Below are positions 32,784-40,987 of a stretch of 64,000 bases of DNA, one piece after another. The notes under the pieces are model-generated. The model was not told the DNA's origin and made no database searches. It saw nothing but the letters and a program-made list of their open reading frames with translations. The translations under genes were made by a program, and so were the position numbers. Numbering within the stretch: position 1 is the stretch's first letter; every line of letters starts with the position of its first letter. Source of the stretch: Desulfovibrio sp. Lineage in GTDB: Bacteria; Desulfobacterota; Desulfovibrionia; Desulfovibrionales; Desulfovibrionaceae. The stretch is from positions 62,001 to 126,000 of the forward strand of contig JAISLI010000038.1 of NCBI GenBank assembly GCA_031291035.1, in the 5' to 3' direction.

Positions 32784-34829
32784 ATGTCCAAAACCTTAAA
32801 AGTCGCTTCGCACTACGCCACGCATGATGCCGGCACAAATGTCGCGGCGACATCCGATTTTTCCATATCGCTTGAAGCTCTTGTCAGAGAAGTAAAGCCT
32901 TTCTCCATTATTGAAACAGGAACATTCCACGGGACAGGCACGACAGCCGCCATTGGACGCGGACTTTCCTCCCTGCGAAATCTGAGAAGTCTTTTTTACA
33001 CAATTGAAATCAATCCGCATAACTACGGTATCGCATTGCGAAATTTGCAAAATGACGGGCTGCTTCAGTATGTGCATGCGCTGAACGGCCTTTCACTTCC
33101 CCGCGGGCTTTTGCCGTCGCGGGATCAAATACAGACAATGTATGTGAACGCCTGCCCGCATGCGGATATCTTTGTGGATCACGAAGAGTGTGACCGGGCT
33201 GAAAAATATTATCTTGAAACCGCCAACGAGAATGCTCCGGATGACCTTCTGGAGCTTTGTCTGCGGCAGTCTGATTATTGCCCTGAACTTGTTGTGCTGG
33301 ACAGCGCCGGACATTTGGGCTTCATAGAATTCAACTATGTGCTTTCAAAATTGAGGGGCGTCTGTTTTTTTGCTCTTGACGATACCTGCCATGTGAAACA
33401 TCACGACAGTCTGTTGTTGATGAAAAAAGACAGCCGATTCGAACTGCTGAAAGATTCAAAAGAAAAATTCGGCTTCTGCATCGCCAGATTTACGCCGGAA
33501 AGCCTTGCCGGGCGGCGGAACGCCGTCCGGTCCAGACCCGCTGACGCGCCCGCCCCGGAACACAAACCGCTTCCTGTTGCCGAACATCCGTTTCTGTCGC
33601 GTTTCACTTTTGAGCGGGCAAAGCGCGTCGTGCCCGACGCCGCCAATGTGCGACATCTGCTTTATGTCAGACTTGACGCCATAGGCGACGCGATATTGGC
33701 GTCCAGGGCTGTGTCCGTTGTGCGGCAGGCCTATCCGCGGGCAAAAATCACAGTCCTTTGCGACAGTCTCTGCGCGCCGCTGTACGAACACTGCAAATAT
33801 ATCCACAGTATTTTGCATGTTGACAAAAACAGCATAAAAACAAGCGCCGGGTTTACGGATGCCCGTAAAAAAATCCTGAAAATATCGCCGGATATCGTTG
33901 TCAACTTTACGCGTTCAAATACCCCGGAAACATTGGCGCTCTCTCTCCTTGCCGATGCGCCGCTTGTGGCCGTCGCAAATGACACAAGCAACATGACGGC
34001 GGCCATGAGAGACTGCCTTTCAGCCTTTGCCTCGACGCTTATTCCGCTGCCCGCGCATCCGGCTGAAACTGAAATCTATGATCATCTGGCGGAATTTTAT
34101 GGTCAGGACGCCCGCGCGCACAAACAGGCGGTATGGCTCTCCGGGGAAGCCCAGGAAAGCGCCGGGCGGCTGTGGGAAAAAACAGGCTTTATTCCGGCTG
34201 CCACCATAGCGCTTTTTGCGGCGGGCTCCCAAACAATCAGAGATTATGCGGAGCTCGGCAAAGCCGTCGCGCCCGTGTGCAAAAATTTCAAGTTTTCAGT
34301 TGCATGTCTTGGCGGCGGGGGGAGAGAAAGGGAACTTCACCGGCATGTTTGTTCCTGCCTGAAACGGTCCGGAATCCCGGCTTTCAATTTTAGCGGCCAT
34401 CTGACGTTGCCCGAATCAGCCGCGCTGCTGTCCCGATGCCGTTTGGCCGTCGGCGCGGAAACAGGATTGGGGCATATGGCCTGCGCTCTGGAAGTGCCGC
34501 AGGTCATAATACTTGGCGGAGGTCACTTTGGACGTTTTATGCCCTATTCGCCCCTGACGACAGCGGTGTGCCTGCCTCTGGAATGCTACAACTGCAACTG
34601 GCGTTGCCGTTACTCCAGCCCCTGGTGCCTCGCCGGCATAGCTCCGGCAACGGTAACCGAGGCGGTTGAGCTTGTTCTTGAACGCGGCGGGGGCGGAAAA
34701 AACGGCCGTCTGTTTCTGCAGAAACCGACTTCCATAAAGCGGGGGACACATCTGCCGCGCTGGAGAAGCCCCCGGAATTTTATGGCTTCAAAATTCGGGC
34801 AGGGTGTGGATGTGCTTCGTTCAACATAA
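32784..34829 (+). CDS. fusion of a SAM-methyltransferase-like domain and a GT9 heptosyltransferase-like domain
   Basis: A 681-residue two-domain protein. Residues 1-235 resemble a class I SAM-dependent methyltransferase (FSIIETGTFHGTGTTAAIGR as motif I, LFYTIEINPHNYGIALRN, VVLDSAGHLGFIEFNYV). Residues 290-650 form a GT-B fold of family 9 (LLYVRLDAIGDAILASRAVS, FNFSGHLTLPESAALLSRCR, AVGAETGLGHMACALEVPQV). GGAG lies eight bases before the ATG. The last ~30 residues (SIKRGTHLPRWRSPRNF) look like read-through into unrelated DNA, where a broken HlpA-like gene begins. Confidence 0.8.
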   Translation: MSKTLKVASHYATHDAGTNVAATSDFSISLEALVREVKPFSIIETGTFHGTGTTAAIGRGLSSLRNLRSLFYTIEINPHNYGIALRNLQNDGLLQYVHALNGLSLPRGLLPSRDQIQTMYVNACPHADIFVDHEECDRAEKYYLETANENAPDDLLELCLRQSDYCPELVVLDSAGHLGFIEFNYVLSKLRGVCFFALDDTCHVKHHDSLLLMKKDSRFELLKDSKEKFGFCIARFTPESLAGRRNAVRSRPADAPAPEHKPLPVAEHPFLSRFTFERAKRVVPDAANVRHLLYVRLDAIGDAILASRAVSVVRQAYPRAKITVLCDSLCAPLYEHCKYIHSILHVDKNSIKTSAGFTDARKKILKISPDIVVNFTRSNTPETLALSLLADAPLVAVANDTSNMTAAMRDCLSAFASTLIPLPAHPAETEIYDHLAEFYGQDARAHKQAVWLSGEAQESAGRLWEKTGFIPAATIALFAAGSQTIRDYAELGKAVAPVCKNFKFSVACLGGGGRERELHRHVCSCLKRSGIPAFNFSGHLTLPESAALLSRCRLAVGAETGLGHMACALEVPQVIILGGGHFGRFMPYSPLTTAVCLPLECYNCNWRCRYSSPWCLAGIAPATVTEAVELVLERGGGGKNGRLFLQKPTSIKRGTHLPRWRSPRNFMASKFGQGVDVLRST

Positions 34830-34837
34830 TATTCTGC

Positions 34838-35366
34838 ATGGGAGGAAAGGGTATTATTCTGGAGGACGACCTGCTGCCCCATCCGGATTTTTTTCCGTAT
34901 TGCGAGATGATGCTGGAAAAATATCGCCCGGTGGATAACATCATGCATATCCACGTCAACAATTTTCAGTTCGGACTGCAACGCGGCTCGGCCTCATACT
35001 ATTTTTCCTGTTTCAACCACGTTTGGGGGGTGGGCGACATAGGCGGACGCCTGGAAAAAATATGACCATCAGATGCTTCATTTCAACAGGACCGTTCGCG
35101 ATGTCTTGCCCAAACTTTTTCGATCCGGCGAGTCCGTCAACTATTTCAACAACGAGCTTGCCTTGACCAAATCGGGCAAACTAAACACTTGGGATTATAG
35201 GTGGACTTATGCGGTTTGGAAGCACGATGGGTTGTGCGTCAGCCCCAATGTCAATCTGGTGCGCAACATCGGATTTGCGGCAGATGCCACACATACCAAA
35301 AATCCCGACAGCGAGAAACAAAACGCCGGGCGGCGAGGCATGAATGGACCTGATGAGGAATTTTTG
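34838..35366 (+). pseudogene. broken HlpA-like glycosyltransferase gene
   Basis: Two adjacent frames together encode the middle and end of a nucleotide-diphospho-sugar transferase annotated in other genomes as hemolytic protein HlpA-like. The first carries GIILEDDLLPHPDFFPYCEM and ASYYFSCFNHVWG; the second continues as KYDHQMLHFNRTVRD and KLNTWDYRWTYAVWKHDGL with IGFAADATHT. The N-terminal ~90 residues are missing. An extra G in the run at 35025-35030 shifts the frame, and a TAG at 35040-35042 replaces the Trp of the expected WATW segment. Both lesions make a functional product unlikely. Confidence 0.75.
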
Positions 35367-36395
35367 ATGAATGAGCTTGACCTGAACAAGAAGATATACG
35401 TTGCGGGGCACAAGGGGCTTGTCGGCTCGGCTTTCTGCAGAAAGCTAAAGGCCCTCGGAGCAACGAACATCATTATCCGCACGCATGCGGAACTCAATTT
35501 GTGCGATCAGGCGGCAACAAATGCTTTTTTCCATGAAGAACGCCCCGATTACGTTATCATGGCGGCGGCCAAGGTTGGCGGCATCGTTGCCAATGACACG
35601 TACTCGGCGGATTTCATGAGAGAAAATTTGCAAATACAGACGAACATGATTGATTCTGCCTACCGCAGCGGCTGCAAAAAATTGCTGTTTCTGGGTTCAT
35701 CCTGCGTTTATCCCAAACTCTGCCCCCAGCCGATCAAGGAAGAATATCTTCTCTCGGGTCCCCTTGAACCGACCAATGACGGCTATGCCGTTGCAAAAAT
35801 TTCCGGACTCATGTTGTGCAAAACGTACAGGAAACAATATGGATTCAACGCCGTCAGCGTTATGCCCGGCAATCTTTACGGACCGGGCGACAACTTCCAC
35901 CCGGACAACAGTCATGTGCTTCCCGCGCTCATGCGACGGTTTCATGAGGCGAAGCAGGCCGGCCTTTCCGAAGTGACTGTCTGGGGTACAGGAAAACCCC
36001 TGCGCGAGTTCATCCATGTGGACGACATGGTGGATGCCTCGCTCTTTTTGATGCGGCGCTATTCCGGGGAAAAACATGTCAATATCGGCAGCGGCGTGGA
36101 GATGACCATGATGGAACTGGCGGAGCTCCTTGCAAAGGTGGTGGGTTTCTCCGGCAATATTCTCACCGATCCCTCAAAGCCTGACGGAACGCCGCGCAAG
36201 TTCATGGATTCCTCTTTTCTGTTCGGCATGGGCTGGAAGCCCTCCATCGCGTTTGAAGACGGCTTGCGAAGGACATACCAATGGTATCTGGAACAGAAAA
36301 CATGCGGCGGAATTCGTAACGGCCACCTTATAGGCGGCGAGTTCACCTGTTCGGTGCGCGACATAGGGAGGCCGTATGACCACCGCGACGTTTGA
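35367..36395 (+). CDS. fcl: GDP-L-fucose synthase
   Basis: A 342-residue epimerase/reductase of the short-chain dehydrogenase family that converts GDP-4-keto-6-deoxymannose to GDP-fucose. It shows KIYVAGHKGLVGSAFCRKL (Rossmann GxxGxxG), AAAKVGGIVANDTY, FLGSSCVYPK (catalytic Ser) and YAVAKISGLMLCKTYRKQYG (YxxxK). GAGGAA lies about seven bases before the ATG at 35367. The first ~318 residues match the family; the final ~24 (TCGGIRNGHLIGGEF onward) appear to be read-through into the next locus. The GDP-mannose dehydratase gene gmd is not in the window. Confidence 0.9.
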   Translation: MNELDLNKKIYVAGHKGLVGSAFCRKLKALGATNIIIRTHAELNLCDQAATNAFFHEERPDYVIMAAAKVGGIVANDTYSADFMRENLQIQTNMIDSAYRSGCKKLLFLGSSCVYPKLCPQPIKEEYLLSGPLEPTNDGYAVAKISGLMLCKTYRKQYGFNAVSVMPGNLYGPGDNFHPDNSHVLPALMRRFHEAKQAGLSEVTVWGTGKPLREFIHVDDMVDASLFLMRRYSGEKHVNIGSGVEMTMMELAELLAKVVGFSGNILTDPSKPDGTPRKFMDSSFLFGMGWKPSIAFEDGLRRTYQWYLEQKTCGGIRNGHLIGGEFTCSVRDIGRPYDHRDV

Positions 36396-36632
36396 TACCC
36401 TTGGATACTTTGAGAAGTTGAAGGCCGCCGGAAGTTGCCGGAAGCACAGGCCAAGGTTCAGGTTGAGGCCATGCAGGGCGTGATAAAAGGCTATGATGAG
36501 GCATCACGCAAAGACCTTGCCACAAAGGGAGACCTTCAGGACACAAAACATGAAATTCTGAAATGGGTGATTGGTGGCGTGGCTGTCGGCCAGGCCGCCC
36601 TGATTATCGCGGTCATGGCCCTGATGAAATAG
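36376..36632 (+). pseudogene. frameshifted DUF1640-like coiled-coil protein gene
   Basis: The first frame reads MTTATFDTLGYFEKLKAAG and the second, from about 36435, PEAQAKVQVEAMQGVIKG, then LATKGDLQDTKHEILKWV and a C-terminal membrane helix IGGVAVGQAALIIAVMALM. Joined, they match DUF1640 proteins (small, coiled coil plus one transmembrane helix). One missing base near 36430-36437 separates the halves. GGGAGG precedes the start. These small proteins often travel with mobile or phage-like DNA. Confidence 0.65.
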
Positions 36633-36667
36633 CCATGCCGCTTTTGTCCGCAGGTAAACACTCCCGG

Positions 36668-37204
36668 TTATTTTTTTGCGCTTTCTTTCATCACGTCAAG
36701 CATCAGGGACCGGGGCCGCTGCCTGCAATTGTCCAGAAAGGCCTTGACGGTGTCGTCACTCTCCAGCACGGAAGCCGCCGACTTGTTTTTCCGGCGGTTG
36801 TATCCGTCAAGCCAGATGACAAAGCCGCTGCCGTCGTCTTCATCGGCGGCATAGTCACCACAGGTCGTTTTGTCGGCCCGCCAGGGACTGTCTCCGACAA
36901 CGGCGAATGATTCCCGCCCTTTCCGCCAAAAGGTCAGCGCTTTTTCCGCGGGTTCCGCCTGGCAAGCCACATAGACCTGCTCCAGAAGCGGCGCCATGAT
37001 TTGCGGATCCGCCACGGGATTGTCCAGGTCGGCGCCGGCATAACCGTCCAGTTGCAGGGCCTCGAATAGTGAAGGTTCGCCAGTGGTTGTGGGCAGGGCA
37101 ACAAGTTCCGCGCAGATAAAGTCGGCGGGGTTAATTTTTTCTCCCGCTGAAACCGTTGTGGAGAAATTGAACACGATACAGCAGAAAATCAGCAGGTTCC
37201 TCAT
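36668..37204 (-). CDS. secreted protein with possible tandem HdeA-like domains
   Basis: A 178-residue periplasmic protein. Residues 1-20 form a signal peptide (LLIFCCIVFNFSTTVSAG). The mature part holds two weakly similar halves, each with a paired-Cys pattern: NPADFICAELVAL...VYVACQAEPAEKALTFW and DKTTCGDYAADED...VKAFLDNCRQRP. Spacing and the xxFCAELxAL beginning recall the acid-stress chaperones HdeA/HdeB; the assignment is tentative. It stands alone, downstream of the flx-hdr operon on the same strand. Confidence 0.5.
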   Translation of the reverse strand: MRNLLIFCCIVFNFSTTVSAGEKINPADFICAELVALPTTTGEPSLFEALQLDGYAGADLDNPVADPQIMAPLLEQVYVACQAEPAEKALTFWRKGRESFAVVGDSPWRADKTTCGDYAADEDDGSGFVIWLDGYNRRKNKSAASVLESDDTVKAFLDNCRQRPRSLMLDVMKESAKK

Positions 37205-37243
37205 AAAATATCCTTCGGCGGAGGGGTTGCGGGGAGCCGGATT

Positions 37244-38446
37244 TTACAGCTCCGGGGGCAGGGCCTGCAACTGTTTGAGGGTAAATACCGGCCCGTCCAC
37301 GCACACGTAACTGCCGCCTATGTTGCAGCGGCCGCAAATGCCGACGCCGCATTTCATGCGTTTTTCAAGCGTGGTGACAATGTTCTCCGGCATGAACCCG
37401 AGTTTTTCAAGGGCCTGCAGGGTGAATCTGATCATGACGGGCGGGCCGCAGATTACGGCCACACAATTTTCAGGGCTTGGCTCCAGTTCCAGAAGCACGT
37501 TGGGGATAAGCCCCACCTTATGTTGCCAGTCCCCGGAAGGCGCGTCAATGCAAAGGGTGCAGTCCAGGCCGGGATTGTCGAGCCAAAGTCCGGTCTCATG
37601 TCTGTAGGCCATGTCTCCCGGCGAGCGGGCACCGTAAAGCAGGCTGATTTTGCCGTAGTCCGCCTTGCGTTCCAGCAGATGCAGCATGATCACGCGCAAC
37701 GGCGCCATGCCTATGCCGCCGCCCACAAAGAAAATATTTTTTCCTTTCCAGTCCCGCCAGGGGAAGAAATTGCCCAGAGGCGCGCGCACTCCGATTTTTT
37801 CTCCCACGGAAAGACGATGAACGGCGGAAGTGACTTCACCGGCCTGCATGACGGAAAATTGCAGGTACTCCTTTTGCGACGGAGGAGAATTGATCACGAA
37901 GGTGGATTCGCCGCTGCCGAAGACCGAAAGTTGGCCGACCTGCCCGGGTTCATGCTTGAAGGAGGCCATGGCGTCGGGATCGTCCAGCACAATCCGCAGA
38001 GTTTTTATGGCCGGAGTTTCCTGAATGATTTCTTTCACGGTGGCGACATACGGCATATATGGGTTGCCGGTCGGCATGGGGCGCGGCGAAAAAGCCCGCG
38101 TGTCGTCCGGCTTGACGGGAGGCATGGCGCGGTTTGCGGCAGCCGGCGTCCCGGCCTTTTCCCTCAAGACGGGGGAATGGCTTTTGCGGGCCATCACGGC
38201 GGTCTTTTGTCTGAGTTCGGGAGAATGACGCTCGTGCGGCACAATTTCACCCTTTTCTTTCAGCATGGGAGGGGGACTGTCGCGGGGCGCGATGTCGGAA
38301 TCCGTTTTGAGTCGGGGCGCAAGCCGGTCCCGTGAGGAGCTTTCCGGCTCGGAAGAGGCAGGCCGCGCAGCCCTGATTTCGGCCGGTGTTTTTTCGCCGC
38401 CCAAGGTTTTCGCGGAAGAATTTTTTCTGGATTTTTTAACAGCCAT
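37244..38446 (-). CDS. flxA: FlxA: FAD/NAD-binding subunit of the Flx-Hdr complex
   Basis: A 400-residue NADH-oxidising flavoprotein subunit. From about residue 120 it is a ferredoxin-NADP-reductase fold (ETPAIKTLRIVLDDPD, then GQLSVFGSGESTFVINSPPS for FAD, and FFVGGGIGMAPLRVIM for NAD), ending in a [2Fe-2S] Cys motif CGVGICGRCNIGGSYVC. Residues 1-120 are unusual: a Lys/Ser-rich leader and four imperfect 16-residue repeats (39-102), absent from related subunits I know of. GGAGG lies seven bases before the ATG. It is the last gene of the hdrCBA-flxDC-flxB-flxA operon. Confidence 0.85.
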   Translation of the reverse strand: MAVKKSRKNSSAKTLGGEKTPAEIRAARPASSEPESSSRDRLAPRLKTDSDIAPRDSPPPMLKEKGEIVPHERHSPELRQKTAVMARKSHSPVLREKAGTPAAANRAMPPVKPDDTRAFSPRPMPTGNPYMPYVATVKEIIQETPAIKTLRIVLDDPDAMASFKHEPGQVGQLSVFGSGESTFVINSPPSQKEYLQFSVMQAGEVTSAVHRLSVGEKIGVRAPLGNFFPWRDWKGKNIFFVGGGIGMAPLRVIMLHLLERKADYGKISLLYGARSPGDMAYRHETGLWLDNPGLDCTLCIDAPSGDWQHKVGLIPNVLLELEPSPENCVAVICGPPVMIRFTLQALEKLGFMPENIVTTLEKRMKCGVGICGRCNIGGSYVCVDGPVFTLKQLQALPPEL

Positions 38447-38462
38447 GCGCGCACCTCCGGGC

Positions 38463-39530
38463 TCAGGCTTTTGAGTCCGCAACGGCTATTGCGTCCTGAA
38501 CGACAGAGCGAATATCCAGGTAAACCGGGCAATTGCTGATGCATCTGCCGCAGCCGTTACAGGAGAATGCTCCCCAATGTTCAGGGTATGCGGAAAACTT
38601 GTGGGAAACGCGGTTGCGCATGCGCAGGGCCTGCAGCGCGCGGGGATTGTGTCCGCTCGCTTCGCGCGTGAACAGCGGGGACATGCAGTTATCCCAGCTG
38701 CGGAGTCTGCGGCCGCCTTTTTCGTCAAAGCCGTCGCCTTCATCCGTGATGTTGAAACAGTAACATGCCGGGCAAAAATAGGTGCAGGCCCCGCAGGAAA
38801 GGCAGGATGACGCCTGTTCCCGCCAGAAGGTCTCGTCATTGAAAACGGCAGCGATATGTCGCGGGGCCTTTTTGATGTCCGGCGCGGGCGCAAGGGAGGC
38901 CCAAGCTTTTTTGCGCGCGGCTTCGGCCCTGGCGAAAGCCTCTTTTCCGTCGGCAAGACCGGAGGATTCGAGAAGCTCTTCCCCGGCCGGCGTTATCGCC
39001 TGGAGCACAAAGCCGTCGTCGATTTCGGTCATCAAAACGTCCGACCCCTCAGGCGAAGAAGGCCCCCCGCCCACCCAGTGGCAGAAACAGGTATTGCAGC
39101 TGCTGGAACAGGTTATGGCGACAACGGCGAGCCGCTCCCTTTTCGCTTTGTAATAGGGGTCAACGAACGGCCCCTTGAGAAAGGGGCGGTCAAGCACCGC
39201 AAATCCTCGCGCGTCACAGGGACGGCAGGCGAAAATCAGGGTGGGGAGCGCCCGGTGCGCGTCGTCAAGGCGCAGGGCGACATCGTCGGGCTTGTCCGGA
39301 TTTTTGGATTTTTTATAGACAAGCAGGGTTTCACACTGGGGCAGCACGGCATGCTTGGGCGGCACGGCGGCTTTTTCCAAAATGACGGGCATGCCCTCAC
39401 TCCAGTTTTCAAACACCACAGAGCGATTCCCGGCGGGTCCGGCAACCGGCGCCAGAATCCGGCGGCTCCGGGAGAGACGGGCAAGAAAGGCCGGAAGGCC
39501 GTCGGATGCGGCAAAGCGTATGGCGCTCAT
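38463..39530 (-). CDS. flxB: FlxB: 4Fe-4S subunit of the Flx-Hdr complex
   Basis: A 355-residue iron-sulfur subunit related to the 4Fe-4S dicluster subunit of sulfhydrogenases/anaerobic sulfite reductase A. Cys clusters are CRPCDARGF, CSSSCNTCFC, SCLSCGACTYFCPACYC and, near the C-terminus, CNGCGRCISNCPVYLD. The ATG at 39530 overlaps the stop of the preceding gene as ATGA and was preferred to an ATG two codons upstream for that reason. It passes electrons between the flavin subunit and FlxC/FlxD. Confidence 0.85.
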   Translation of the reverse strand: MSAIRFAASDGLPAFLARLSRSRRILAPVAGPAGNRSVVFENWSEGMPVILEKAAVPPKHAVLPQCETLLVYKKSKNPDKPDDVALRLDDAHRALPTLIFACRPCDARGFAVLDRPFLKGPFVDPYYKAKRERLAVVAITCSSSCNTCFCHWVGGGPSSPEGSDVLMTEIDDGFVLQAITPAGEELLESSGLADGKEAFARAEAARKKAWASLAPAPDIKKAPRHIAAVFNDETFWREQASSCLSCGACTYFCPACYCFNITDEGDGFDEKGGRRLRSWDNCMSPLFTREASGHNPRALQALRMRNRVSHKFSAYPEHWGAFSCNGCGRCISNCPVYLDIRSVVQDAIAVADSKA

Positions 39531-40987
39531 TTCCATTCTCTCTCGTGAATGTTCTGTTCTTCTGTTTCATAGCCGAGCAGCGGCGGCACGGCGGCGGGGT
39601 CAAGGCCGGGCCTGTAGCCGCTGAAAAGTTCCTCGACCGCGCGGGCTGTCTGCTGCCGCAAAGCCAGGATGGGAATGCCCACCGGGCAGGCCCGCTGGCA
39701 TTCGCCGCAGCCGGTACACCGCCCGGCCAGATGCAGGGCGTGTATTGTCTGGAAAAAGAGTTTCTGGGCGACGTCGGCCTCCTGCGTCATCCAGTGCGGG
39801 TCGCGGGTGTCCGAAACGCAGTGGTCCCGGCATACGCACATGGGGCAGGCGTTGCGGCAGGCGTAACAGCGCAGGCAACGCTTCATCCGGGAGCTCCAGA
39901 AGGCCCTGCGCTCCTCAAGGCTCATGGCGTCAAGTAGGCCAAGCTCCAGAGGCACAGGCGCGTCGGCGGGAATTTCGGGCGCGCCGCCCACGGCCACATC
40001 GGCAAGGACAGCCGCGGGATTTACGCAGCCCCGGCATTTGTTCTGGGCATACTCGGCCATGTCGAAGCGGTGTTCCTTGCCGTCCACCGTTATGACGACG
40101 CCCGCCTCATCGCGGACGACGCCGTCGACAACGGCGTACCGGCCCAGTTTTTCGTTGACGCGCGCCATGTCCAGCGTGCCTTCGCAGGGCATGGCGAATA
40201 TGGTCACGTCCTCGCGGGCGATAAGGTTTTCCTGCAGAAGTTCCACCACGGAGCGGGCATCGCAGCCCTTGACGACAATGCCGGTTTTTCCGCCCTTGAA
40301 CCGCGGCAGATAGACCGCCGGATTGGCGACGTTCAGCGGCCCCCAGACAAGTTTGTCAATGTCTTCGGTTTTCCTTATGAACAGCGGCGTGGTGTGGGCG
40401 GCGTCATAACCTTGCCGCCAGCCAATCACGCACTCCAGTTCGGGCAGTTTTTCCTTTATGGCCTCTTTCAGGCTGTCCAGGGGCGCGTTTTTTCCGGTTC
40501 CCAGAGTCCTCAGGGGGGGAGGCGGCAGGGCCGCCGTCCCGACGGCTTTCAACAGGGCTTGGGCGTCCTCCCCAAGGCGGGGGGCTTTCCCGAGCGCATG
40601 TATGCGGCTGGTGAAGGAAGCGACGACCTGCCGCCAGCGCTGCCCTTCGGAGGCGGAAACCCAGGTGTACTCGAAACGCGCGTCGTCTATGCCGAGCACC
40701 GGCAAAAAACGCTTGAGCACCTCAAGGCGGCGGCGGGCATAGAAGTTGCCGGCCGAGTAATGGCAATCCCGTGGATGGCAGCCGGAAACCAGCACGCCGT
40801 CGGCGCCGTTCAGCAGGGCCTTGACGATAAAAAGCGAGTCAACGCGGCCGGAACAGGGGACGCGGACAATCCGCAAATCGGTGGGTTGCTCGGCACGGGC
40901 CACGCCGGCCGTATCCGCGCCGCCATAGGAACACCAGTTGCAAAGAAAGCCCACAATCCGCAGTTCCTTGCCTTTCATCACCGGCAT
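39527..40987 (-). CDS. flxDC: FlxD-FlxC fusion: MvhD-like domain joined to a ferredoxin-type subunit
   Basis: A 486-residue fusion. Residues 1-135 are an MvhD/FrhD domain with the [2Fe-2S] pattern FLCNWCSYGGADTAG, RVPCSGRVD and GCHPRDCHY. From about residue 160 comes a FlxC-like part (GKTGIVVKGCDARSVVELLQ; KCRGCVNPA; CLRCYACRNACPMCVC; CTGCGECQRACPVGIPI). MvhD domains connect HdrA to an electron-donating module, here the NADH-oxidising Flx subunits. In D. vulgaris, as I recall, FlxC and FlxD are separate. GGAGG lies ten bases before the ATG at 40987; an ATG at 40978 touching the hdrA stop is an alternative. Confidence 0.8.
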   Translation of the reverse strand: MPVMKGKELRIVGFLCNWCSYGGADTAGVARAEQPTDLRIVRVPCSGRVDSLFIVKALLNGADGVLVSGCHPRDCHYSAGNFYARRRLEVLKRFLPVLGIDDARFEYTWVSASEGQRWRQVVASFTSRIHALGKAPRLGEDAQALLKAVGTAALPPPPLRTLGTGKNAPLDSLKEAIKEKLPELECVIGWRQGYDAAHTTPLFIRKTEDIDKLVWGPLNVANPAVYLPRFKGGKTGIVVKGCDARSVVELLQENLIAREDVTIFAMPCEGTLDMARVNEKLGRYAVVDGVVRDEAGVVITVDGKEHRFDMAEYAQNKCRGCVNPAAVLADVAVGGAPEIPADAPVPLELGLLDAMSLEERRAFWSSRMKRCLRCYACRNACPMCVCRDHCVSDTRDPHWMTQEADVAQKLFFQTIHALHLAGRCTGCGECQRACPVGIPILALRQQTARAVEELFSGYRPGLDPAAVPPLLGYETEEQNIHEREWK

